From NCBI GenBank assembly GCA_014380155.1, contig JACMKJ010000322.1:1-7158 (forward strand): 7,158 nucleotides of DNA, read 5' to 3'. Below, piece by piece: positions 1-7,158 of this stretch. The stretch comes from Rhizobacter sp. (lineage in GTDB: Bacteria > Pseudomonadota > Gammaproteobacteria > Burkholderiales > Burkholderiaceae_C). How positions within the stretch are numbered: the first letter of the stretch is position 1; each line of letters starts with the position of its first letter. The position numbers and the translations under genes were made by a program. The notes beneath the pieces are model-generated. The model saw nothing but the letters and a program-made list of their open reading frames with translations. It did not search any database and was not told where the DNA came from.

Positions 1-634
1 CCACCACTTCTTCGGCAAAGGTGAGCGCCTCCACCTGGTCGTGCGTCACGTAGATCAACGTGAGCTTCAGCTCGTGGTGAATCTGCTTGAGCTTGCGTCG
101 AAGCTGCCACTTGAGGTGTGGGTCGATCACGGTCAGCGGTTCGTCGAACAGCACCGCGCTCACGTCTTCGCGCACCAGGCCGCGGCCGAGGCTGATCTTT
201 TGTTTGGCGTCGGCTGCGAGGCCAGCCGCGCGGGTGTTGAGCTGGCCACTCATCTCCAGCATCTCGGCGATAACGCCCACACGCTGCTTGATCTTGTCGG
301 GCGCGACACCGCGGTTCTTCAACGGGAAGGCCAGGTTCTCGGCCACCGTCATCGTGTCGTAGATGACGGGGAACTGGAAGACCTGGGCGATGTTGCGCTG
401 CTGCGGCGATTTGCGCGTGACGTCGACACCGTCGAACTTCACCGTGCCTTGCGAGGGCGTGACGAGACCGGAGACGATGTTGAGCAGCGTGGTCTTGCCA
501 CAGCCCGAGGGGCCGAGCAGGGCGTAGGCACCTCCGTCGCGGAAGCTCATCTTCAGCGGCAGCAGCGCGTAGTCTTCGTCCTTCTGCGGATTCGGGCGGT
601 AGGCATGCGCCAGGTCGAGATCGATGCGTGCCAT
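1..634 (-). CDS. glpT: ABC transporter ATP-binding protein GlpT (glycerol importer), C-terminal end cut off by window edge
   Basis: ATPase subunit of an inner-membrane ABC importer, most likely for glycerol, working as a heterodimer with the GlpS product encoded just upstream. The start is complete and 211 residues are visible; the rest of the nucleotide-binding domain and any C-terminal TOBE domain lie beyond the left edge. Visible motifs are Walker A GPSGCGKT (residues 41-48), Q-loop Gln87 in VFQFP, Walker B VLFDE (161-165, Asp164 and Glu165) and the switch histidine His198 in YVTHD. The ABC signature is not LSGGQ but LAADA (139-143), followed by KQKISLGRGL, so the serine and both glycines are lost. 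The ATG is one base beyond the glpS stop and has a strong AAGGGAGG ribosome site inside the end of glpS, so the two are probably translationally coupled. The name follows the rhizobial glpSTPQV glycerol ABC system and is unrelated to the E. coli glycerol-3-phosphate antiporter GlpT. Permease and binding-protein genes would be expected further left but are not visible. Confidence 0.85.
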   Translation of the reverse strand, partial: MARIDLDLAHAYRPNPQKDEDYALLPLKMSFRDGGAYALLGPSGCGKTTLLNIVSGLVTPSQGTVKFDGVDVTRKSPQQRNIAQVFQFPVIYDTMTVAENLAFPLKNRGVAPDKIKQRVGVIAEMLEMSGQLNTRAAGLAADAKQKISLGRGLVREDVSAVLFDEPLTVIDPHLKWQLRRKLKQIHHELKLTLIYVTHDQVEALTFAEEVV

Positions 635-635
635 G

Positions 636-1706
636 TCAGAGGCCTCCCTTGGCAGGCGAGACGAGCAGTAGGCCTGCCGAGTCGAACACATGCACATGCT
701 CGGGGTGCAGGTACAGCGTGATGGGCGCGGCCAGGTCGAAGAAGTGCACGCCGGTGAGCTGCGCGACCACTTCGCCGATGGCGGTGTCGACGTGCACGAA
801 GGTGTCGGAGCCGGAGATTTCGGCCAGCTCCACCTTGCCGGGCAGGGCCACGTCGCCCGGGCGCTGGTGAACACGCAGCGCACTCGCACGCACGCCGATG
901 GTCAGCGCCTGGGTGTGCGCCTGCGGAAGGGGCACCGAGAGCTGCACACCCGCCGGCAGGCTGATGCCGATGCTGGCCGCGTTGCCCGCGATCAGGTTCA
1001 TCGGCGGGTCGCTGAAGGCACGCGCCACGCGGATGGATTTGGGCCGGTGGAACACCTCGGCGGTGGGGCCGTATTGCAGCAATTCGCCGGCATCCATCAC
1101 GGCGGTGTAGCCGCCGAGCAGCAGCGCTTCGGTGGGCTCGGTGGTGGCGTAGACCACGGTCGAGCTGCCGGCGGCGAAGAGCTGGGTCAGCTCGTCGCGC
1201 AACTCTTCTCTGAGCTTGTAGTCCAGGTTCACCAGCGGCTCGTCGAGCAGCATCAGCGGTGCGTTCTTGGCCAGCGCGCGGGCCAGCGCCACACGTTGCT
1301 GCTGGCCACCCGACAGCTCGGCCGGCAGGCGCTTCAGGAAGGGCTCGATGTGCAGCTTGGCGGCCAGCTCATCGACTCGCTCGGCAATGCCTTTTTCCTT
1401 GCGCAGTTTCAAAGGCGAGGCGATGTTGTCGAACACCGTCATCGACGGGTAGTTGATGAACTGCTGGTAGACCATCGCCACGTTGCGCTCGCGCACCGGG
1501 GTGCCGGTCACGTCGACACCGTCGACGCGCACGATGCCCTTGCTGGGCACGTCCAGCCCCGCCATCAGTCGCATCAACGTGGTCTTGCCGGCCTGCGTGG
1601 CGCCCAGCAGCACCGTCACGGCGCCCGGCACGAGCGTCAAATCCAGCGGGTACAGGTGGGTCTCGGGGCCCACCTGTTTGTCGACCCGCTCCAGGGTCAG
1701 CTGCAT
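636..1706 (-). CDS. glpS: ABC transporter ATP-binding protein GlpS (glycerol importer)
   Basis: Second ATPase subunit of the same importer, 356 residues and complete, the usual size for MalK/UgpC-type ATPases. The nucleotide-binding domain (about 1-235) shows Walker A GATQAGKT (35-42), Q-loop Gln81 in VYQQF, a consensus LSGGQ signature (131-135), Walker B LMLLDE (Asp155, Glu156) and D-loop NLD (160-162). The switch histidine is missing: the place of the usual YVTHD is YATTE, with Thr189 (bases 1140-1142) where His is expected. Residues about 265-345 form a C-terminal TOBE/OB-fold-like region, as in sugar and glycerol-phosphate ABC ATPases. The ATG has a GGAAAG ribosome site at a normal distance and follows the glpD stop by 25 bases, so it is in the glpD operon. 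It is paired with the next gene, whose own defect complements this one. A sugar ABC ATPase would be the alternative call, but the glpD/glpR/glpK neighbourhood points to glycerol. Confidence 0.85.
   Translation of the reverse strand: MQLTLERVDKQVGPETHLYPLDLTLVPGAVTVLLGATQAGKTTLMRLMAGLDVPSKGIVRVDGVDVTGTPVRERNVAMVYQQFINYPSMTVFDNIASPLKLRKEKGIAERVDELAAKLHIEPFLKRLPAELSGGQQQRVALARALAKNAPLMLLDEPLVNLDYKLREELRDELTQLFAAGSSTVVYATTEPTEALLLGGYTAVMDAGELLQYGPTAEVFHRPKSIRVARAFSDPPMNLIAGNAASIGISLPAGVQLSVPLPQAHTQALTIGVRASALRVHQRPGDVALPGKVELAEISGSDTFVHVDTAIGEVVAQLTGVHFFDLAAPITLYLHPEHVHVFDSAGLLLVSPAKGGL
643..650 (-). promoter_or_regulatory. Ribosome binding site of glpT inside the 3' end of glpS
   Basis: The minus strand reads AAGGGAGG here, eight bases upstream of the glpT ATG at 632-634. 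It lies within the last codons of glpS, which supports the chosen glpT start and coupled translation of the two ATPase genes. Confidence 0.75.
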
Positions 1707-1710
1707 CTGG

Positions 1711-1719
1711 CTTTCCTTT
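1711..1719 (-). promoter_or_regulatory. Ribosome binding site of glpS
   Basis: The minus strand reads AAAGGAAAG in the short gap between the glpD stop and the glpS ATG. Its AGGA core is seven bases before the start codon, supporting the 1706 start. Confidence 0.65.
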
Positions 1720-1731
1720 TCGTCAACACGC

Positions 1732-3276
1732 TCACGCTTTCATCTCCACGGGTTCATGTTTGATCTGCCAACGCGCCTCGCACCAGCGCGCCACACGCTC
1801 GCGGTCGGCGGGTGCCATGTGCAAGCCGAGCTTGGTGCGGCGCCACAGCACGTCGTCGGCGCTGCGAGCCCATTCTTGCTGGTGCAGGTAGTTGAGTTCG
1901 GCTTCGTACAAGCCGGGCGCAATCTCTTCGCCGAGGCCTTCGGGGCCGACCACCTTGTCGATGCGCGCGCCGTAGCAACGGGCCAGGTGGCGGCGCACGG
2001 CGGCGGGCCATTGCGGGTGGCGCTCGGCGAGCGCCTGGTCGAAACGTTCGAAGTCGGTGTCGGGCCGCACCGGCGGGCCGATCCACGCGCTGAGGTCGCC
2101 ACCGGGCAAGAAGGCGCCGGCGGTCCACGCGGGCTTCTTCACGCCGAGGTGCTGGCACAGGCCATCGGCGGCTTCTTCGGCGAGCTTTCTGAAGGTGGTG
2201 ATCTTGCCGCCCCACACCGTGAGCAGCGGCGCTTGTGCGGTGTCGAAGTCGAGCTGGTAATCGCGGGTGACGGCTGACGCGTCGGCGGTTTCGTCGCCCA
2301 GTAGCGGCCGCACGCCGGCATACGTCCACACCACGTCACTCGCGGTGATGGGCTTGGCGAAATAGCGGCTGGCCTGCTCGCACAGGTAGCTGATCTCGTC
2401 GTCGTTGATGCGCGCCTGGCCGGCCGGGCCGTCGTGCTCCACGTCGGTGGTGCCGATCAGCGTGAAATCGCCTTCGTAGGGGATGGCAAAGATGATGCGG
2501 CGGTCGGGGTTCTGGAAGATGTAGGCGTGGTCGTGGTCGAAGAGTTTTTTCACCACGATGTGGCTGCCCTTCACCAGGCGCAGTGTTTTCGACTCGTGCA
2601 GGTGCGCGTGCTCCTGCAGGAACTGCGCGGCCCACGGCCCGGCCGCATTGACCAGCGCACGTGCGCTGACACGGCGGCGTGCGCCGTGAGCGTCTTGCAA
2701 CTGCATCTGCCAGCCGGTCGGGTTGCGCTGGGCGTCCACACAGCGCCAGCCGGTGAGCACGGTGGCGCCGTGTTCGGCGGCGTCGATGGCGTTGAGCACC
2801 ACCAGGCGCGCGTCATCGACCCAGCCGTCGGAGTAGACGAAGCCTTTGGTGAATTGCGGCTTGAGAGGCTGGCCCGCCACGTGCGAGCGCATGTCGATTC
2901 CGTGCGAGCCGGGCAACACCTCGCGCTTGGCCAGGTGGTCGTAGAGGAAGAGGCCGGCGCGGATCATCAGCGCAGGTCGCATGCTCGGGTCGTGCGGCAT
3001 CACGAAGCGCAGCGGCCACATGATGTGCGGCGCGCTTTTCAGCAGCACCTCGCGCTCGGCCAGCGCCTTGCGCACCAGCGAAAATTCGTAGTACTCAAGG
3101 TAGCGCAGGCCGCCGTGGATCAGCTTGGTCGAAGACGACGAGGTGTGCGCCGCGAGGTCGTCTTTTTCGCACAGCACGACACGCAGCCCGCGGCCCGCGA
3201 GGTCGCGCGCGATGCCAGCGCCATTGATGCCGCCGCCCACGATGAGCACGTCAGTTGTCGACTCCATCACGTCCAT
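1732..3276 (-). CDS. glpD: Aerobic glycerol-3-phosphate dehydrogenase GlpD
   Basis: FAD-dependent, membrane-associated enzyme that oxidises sn-glycerol 3-phosphate to dihydroxyacetone phosphate and passes electrons to the quinone pool. From ATG 3276 it has 514 residues, close to the roughly 500 of E. coli GlpD. The N-terminal dinucleotide fold DVLIVGGGINGAGIARD (9-25) binds FAD. It is followed by the family motif TSSSSTKLIHGGLRYLE (45-61), VNAAGPWA (209-216), the Gly-Lys loop VWGGKITTFRKLAEEA (354-369) and the conserved C-terminal WRRTKLGL (478-485). A second ATG at 3267 would give 511 residues. Neither start has a good Shine-Dalgarno sequence: the only GAGG in the leader is 24 bases upstream. 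The frame is open up to 3429, but that extension overlaps glpR and the operators and has no family match. It is the first gene of the leftward glpD-glpS-glpT operon, divergent from glpR-glpK, and is probably repressed by GlpR through the sites at 3275-3330. Confidence 0.95.
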   Translation of the reverse strand: MDVMESTTDVLIVGGGINGAGIARDLAGRGLRVVLCEKDDLAAHTSSSSTKLIHGGLRYLEYYEFSLVRKALAEREVLLKSAPHIMWPLRFVMPHDPSMRPALMIRAGLFLYDHLAKREVLPGSHGIDMRSHVAGQPLKPQFTKGFVYSDGWVDDARLVVLNAIDAAEHGATVLTGWRCVDAQRNPTGWQMQLQDAHGARRRVSARALVNAAGPWAAQFLQEHAHLHESKTLRLVKGSHIVVKKLFDHDHAYIFQNPDRRIIFAIPYEGDFTLIGTTDVEHDGPAGQARINDDEISYLCEQASRYFAKPITASDVVWTYAGVRPLLGDETADASAVTRDYQLDFDTAQAPLLTVWGGKITTFRKLAEEAADGLCQHLGVKKPAWTAGAFLPGGDLSAWIGPPVRPDTDFERFDQALAERHPQWPAAVRRHLARCYGARIDKVVGPEGLGEEIAPGLYEAELNYLHQQEWARSADDVLWRRTKLGLHMAPADRERVARWCEARWQIKHEPVEMKA

Positions 3277-3296
3277 GTTCGGTTTATGTTCGTTTG
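3275..3296. promoter_or_regulatory. Tandem ATGTTCG repeat, candidate GlpR operator over the glpD start
   Basis: Two 11-base units in tandem, ATGTTCGGTTT (3275-3285) and ATGTTCGTTTG (3286-3296), match at 9 of 11 positions and are spaced one helical turn apart. ATGTTCG is the half-site of the E. coli GlpR operator as I recall it, and TTCG cores are typical of DeoR-family operators. Here the half-sites are direct repeats rather than a palindrome. The first overlaps the glpD start codon, so bound repressor would sit on the beginning of the transcript. The assignment to GlpR is inferred from position. Confidence 0.6.
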
Positions 3297-3330
3297 TTTT
3301 CCTCTTTTTTCTTTTTAGCCGACAAACGAA
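3289..3330. repeat. Nine-base perfect inverted repeat, candidate GlpR looping or cooperative sites
   Basis: TTCGTTTGT at 3289-3297 is exactly complementary to ACAAACGAA at 3322-3330. The centres are 33 bases apart, about three helical turns. The left arm is part of the tandem ATGTTCG repeat. The right arm falls between the candidate -35 and -10 boxes of the glpD promoter. The intervening sequence is a pyrimidine-rich tract. Confidence 0.6.
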
Positions 3331-3340
3331 AGCTGCGCAA
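3312..3340 (-). promoter_or_regulatory. Candidate sigma70 promoter of glpD
   Basis: On the minus strand a -35 box TTGCGC (3335-3340, 4 of 6 consensus bases) and a -10 box TAAAAA (3312-3317, 4 of 6) are separated by 17 bases. This would start transcription near 3305 and leave a leader of about 28 bases. The right arm of the inverted repeat lies inside the spacer and the tandem ATGTTCG repeat lies just downstream of the start, a normal layout for repression. The boxes were found by eye only. Confidence 0.4.
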
Positions 3341-3418
3341 GCTCGCAATCCAGCATTTCCGGCGTTTGGGGTTCGGCTACTCTCGCGAGCAAAAACCGGC
3401 CTCATCAGGCCCCATTGC

Positions 3419-4179
3419 ATGACACCCAACCCACGCCAAGCCTTGTTGATCCAGGAAGTTCGCGCCCGCGGCGCCTTGTCGGTGGAGGCGCTGGCCGAGC
3501 AGTTCGGTGTGACGCTGCAGACGGTGCGGCGCGACGTGAAGCAGCTGTCCGAGGCAGGTTTGCTCGCGCGTTTTCACGGCGGCGTGCGCTTGCCGAGCTC
3601 GACCACCGAAAACATCGCCTACCGCCAGCGCCAGCAACTGAACGAACAGGCCAAGCAGCGCATCGCGCGGGCGGTGGCGCGCTCGGTGCCCGAAGGTTGC
3701 TCGCTGATCATCAACATCGGCACCACCACCGAGGCAATTGCGCGCGAGCTGCTGCACCACAAAGGCCTGCGCGTCATCACCAACAACCTGAACGTGGCCG
3801 CCATCCTGAGCGACAACCCGGCCTGCGAGGTGATCGTGGCCGGCGGCGTGGTGCGCTCGCGCGACCGGGGCATCGTGGGCGAGGTGACGGTCGATTTCAT
3901 CAGCCAGTTCAAGGTCGACATCGGCCTCATCGGCATCTCGGGGATCGAGGACGACGGCACCTTGCGCGACTTCGATTACCGCGAGGTGAAGGTGGCCCGC
4001 GCCATCATCGAACACTCGCGCCAGGTGTGGCTGGCCGCCGACCACTCCAAATTCAACCGGCCGGCGATGGTGAAACTGGCCGAGTTCAACGAAGTCGACA
4101 TGCTGTTCACCGACACGGCACCACCGGAGCCGTTTCCAGCGCTTCTCAACGAGGCCGGCGTGCAATGCGAGGTGGCGGA

Positions 4180-4183
<4 letters not shown>
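3419..4183 (+). CDS. glpR: DeoR-family transcriptional repressor GlpR
   Basis: Repressor of glycerol genes, expected to be released from DNA by glycerol 3-phosphate. It has 254 residues, the normal length for the family. The N-terminal winged helix-turn-helix runs from about residue 5 to 58, with recognition helix TLQTVRRDVKQL (32-43) and the wing RFHGG (51-55). The C-terminal DeoRC sugar-phosphate sensor shows the phosphate-binding loop INIGTTTEAIA (98-108), TNNLNVA (121-127), IGISGI (171-176) and ADHSKF (207-212). The ATG at 3419 begins MTPNPRQ, directly before the first helix, and has only a weak CAGG upstream. The open frame extends back to 3125, but that part is antisense to glpD and unlike the family. 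It overlaps glpK by ATGA and is divergent from glpD, whose control region carries matching TTCG repeats. Other DeoR regulators look alike; the context makes GlpR by far the best call. Confidence 0.92.
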
Positions 4184-5671
<1,488 letters not shown>

Positions 5672-5676
<5 letters not shown>

Positions 5677-5721
5677 TCGAGGCTGCGCACGCGCGCTCGC
5701 CGCTTGCGTGCCCAGATCAGA
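5672..5721. repeat. Imperfect hairpin at the glpK stop, possible structure between convergent genes
   Basis: TCTGATC (5672-5678, containing the glpK stop) is complementary to GATCAGA (5715-5721). Inside it GCACGC (5687-5692) pairs with GCGTGC (5706-5711), leaving an asymmetric internal loop and a 13-base terminal loop. There is no T-tract on either side, so this is not a standard intrinsic terminator. It lies within the PepSY coding frame. It may simply be chance pairing in GC-rich DNA. Confidence 0.3.
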
Positions 5722-6863
5722 ACGCCCGTCACGCACAGCACCGCAATCACCACGCCCATCAGCGACATCAGCACGCGCCCGGGGATGCCGATGATGCGGC
5801 CCGAGTGCAGCGGGAACAGGCTCTGCATGACGATGTCGCCCGCGCTGCCGGTGCCCGGCACGCTGTCACCCACCAGGGCAGCGCTGCGCGAGTCGAAGTA
5901 GAGCCAGGGGTTGCCCAGGCCGCCGTCGCCGTGGCTGTTGGTCACGTTGTAGAAGCCCACGCCCATCACACCAAACGCGGTGGAGCTGAAGAGCCCACCC
6001 GCCGGCTCGGCCCACCCGCGGCGCCGTGCTTCGGCGCTGGCGAGCGCGATCACCTGCTCGGGCGACATGCGCGGCTCGATGGGCTGCTCGGGTGCGGCGG
6101 GCGTGCGGCTCGCAAAGGGCGAGGGCGACAGCTCGGAGAACCACGACACCACCGGGCGCATCACCTGGTCGCGCAGGTTCATGCCCACCGAGGTGATGGC
6201 CAGCATCAGCACCAGCAGATACACCCACATCGCGCCCGAGCGGTGCAGGTCGAAGTTGAGCTTGTGGCCGCCACTCTTCCAGCGAAAGGCAAACGAGCGC
6301 CGCCAGGCGGCCCAGCGAGGGAACGAGATCCACAGCGCGATCAAGCTGTCGAACACCCAGGCGATGGCGATCAGGCCCATCAACCACATGCCGAACTCGA
6401 TGCCGAAGCCTTCGGGGATGTGCATGCTGTAGTGCAGCTTGTACAGAAACGGCAGCAGGTTCTCGCGCGTCAGCGACACCTTGCCCCACTCGCGCCGGCC
6501 CTGTACCTCGGCGCTCACCGGGTCAAGGGCGACCTGGTTGTAGCCCGGCTCGAAAAGCTTGCCGGTGGCCGGGTTCACACGCGGCGCCACCGAGGCCACG
6601 AAGGTGTGGCCGGGTTCGATCTGCAGTGGCATGAAGGTCACCCGCACACGCGGGTCGGCGGCCTCGACACGTTGTGCCAGCGCGAGTGGCGACATCGCAA
6701 CGCCGCTGCTGCTGCGCGCCTGGTAAAGATGCGGGTTCAACCACGCGTCGAGCTCGTGGTCCCACGAGATCACGGCGCCGGTGGCGCCGGCGATGAAGAG
6801 GAACAGCGCGGCCGCCAGGCCGAACCAGCGGTGAAGAAGAACGAGGGTGGTGCGCACGTGTGG

Positions 6864-6867
6864 CCTC
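6864..6867 (-). promoter_or_regulatory. Ribosome binding site supporting the GTG start of the PepSY gene
   Basis: GAGG on the minus strand ends six bases before the GTG at 6855-6857, within the 20-base gap after the receptor stop. No ATG lies nearby in this frame, and the first membrane helix begins at residue 12, so the GTG is the best start. Confidence 0.55.
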
Positions 6868-6877
6868 GGCGGAGTTG

Positions 6878-7158
6878 TCAGTAGGCCCAGTTCACGCTCA
6901 GCTTGGCGCTGCGCGGCTCGCCGTAGTAGCCCTGGCTCCAGTACAGGCTGTTCACGTACTTTTCATCGGTCACGTTGCCCAGGTTGAGCCGGGCGCTCCA
7001 GTGGTCGTTGAAGTCGTAGCGCGCCATCAGGTCGAGCAAGGCATACGCGGGTTGGCGGATCACGACGCCACCGGCTTCGTCGCGGTGGGCCGCGGCGCGC
7101 CAGCGCAGCGTGGCGCCGAGCTTGAGCGCATCGAGCGCACGCCAGGTGCCGGCGAGGC
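6878..7158 (-). CDS. TonB-dependent siderophore receptor, C-terminal fragment (N-terminal part beyond the window)
   Basis: Last 92 residues or so of an outer-membrane beta-barrel that imports ferric siderophores with energy from TonB-ExbBD. The frame is open to the right edge. The visible part contains closing barrel strands: LKLGATLRWR, the segment YALLDLMARYDFNDHWSARL, LGNVTDEKYVNSLYW and SQGYYGEPRSAKLSVNWAY at the end. The DFNDHWSARLNLGNVTDEKY stretch and the GEPR turn before the last strand are typical of ferrioxamine/coprogen/pyoverdine-type receptors. The protein ends in an aromatic residue, as needed for outer-membrane barrel assembly. A GTG at 7061-7063 in this frame is internal, not a start. 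The PepSY gene follows after 20 bases. The plug domain, signal peptide and any Fur box are outside the window, so the siderophore cannot be named. Confidence 0.88.
   Translation of the reverse strand, partial: LAGTWRALDALKLGATLRWRAAAHRDEAGGVVIRQPAYALLDLMARYDFNDHWSARLNLGNVTDEKYVNSLYWSQGYYGEPRSAKLSVNWAY

Noticed and set aside
206..220. GlpT degenerate signature as a sequencing error or pseudogene
   Set aside because: The frame is intact on both sides, the flanking KQKISLGRGL and Walker B are well formed, and the matching loss of the switch His in GlpS suggests a real, co-evolved change.
421..435. Fifteen-base identity CGTCGACACCGTCGA shared with 1511-1525
   Set aside because: It encodes the same DGVDVT motif after Walker A in the two related ATPases; explained by shared ancestry and not a mobile or regulatory repeat.
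690..1763. Long plus-strand open frame opposite glpS (357 codons)
   Set aside because: Antisense shadow of a clear ABC ATPase gene in GC-rich DNA; its translation is rich in His, Gln, Arg and Val repeats with no recognisable domain.
3356..3383. Possible glpR promoter, TTTCCG and TACTCT with a 16-base spacer
   Set aside because: Only 3 of 6 consensus bases in each box; not better than chance in this region, so the glpR promoter is left unplaced.
3125..3418. N-terminal extension of glpR by 98 codons
   Set aside because: It is antisense to the start of glpD and lies upstream of the normal DeoR N-terminus.
3277..3429. N-terminal extension of glpD by 51 codons
   Set aside because: It crosses the operator region and the glpR start, has a Lys/Arg-rich meaningless sequence, and known GlpD proteins begin just before the FAD-binding fold.

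Overview
This GC-rich window looks like chromosomal DNA of a betaproteobacterium, probably of the order Burkholderiales. That placement rests on base composition, on the glp gene content and on the kind of TonB-dependent receptor at the right edge; it is an inference and no search was run. The window is fully occupied by genes. The only intergenic gap of any size is 142 bases, at 3277-3418.

Positions 1-5676 form a glycerol-use locus built around a divergent control region. On the minus strand, reading leftward, lie glpD (FAD-dependent glycerol-3-phosphate dehydrogenase), then glpS and glpT. The last two are paired ATPases of an ABC-type glycerol importer, and glpT runs off the left edge. On the plus strand, reading rightward, lie glpR (DeoR-family repressor) and glpK (glycerol kinase), which overlap by ATGA. 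The logic is uptake by the ABC system, phosphorylation by GlpK, oxidation by GlpD to dihydroxyacetone phosphate, and control by GlpR. The gap between glpD and glpR carries TTCG-type repeats that fit GlpR operators, placed on a plausible glpD promoter.

Positions 5544-7158 hold a separate minus-strand iron-uptake unit. It comprises the C-terminal end of a TonB-dependent siderophore receptor, whose N-terminal part is beyond the right edge, followed after 20 bases by a PepSY-type inner-membrane protein. The PepSY reading frame does not stop before glpK. It runs 133 bases antisense into the glpK 3' end, giving a convergent gene overlap.

The points most worth a second look are: (1) the two ABC ATPases have complementary defects, since GlpS lacks the switch histidine and GlpT lacks the LSGGQ signature, which predicts one consensus and one degenerate ATP site; (2) the operator layout between glpD and glpR; (3) the antisense overlap between the PepSY gene and glpK. 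I saw no wholly new system, CRISPR array, mobile element or RNA gene.
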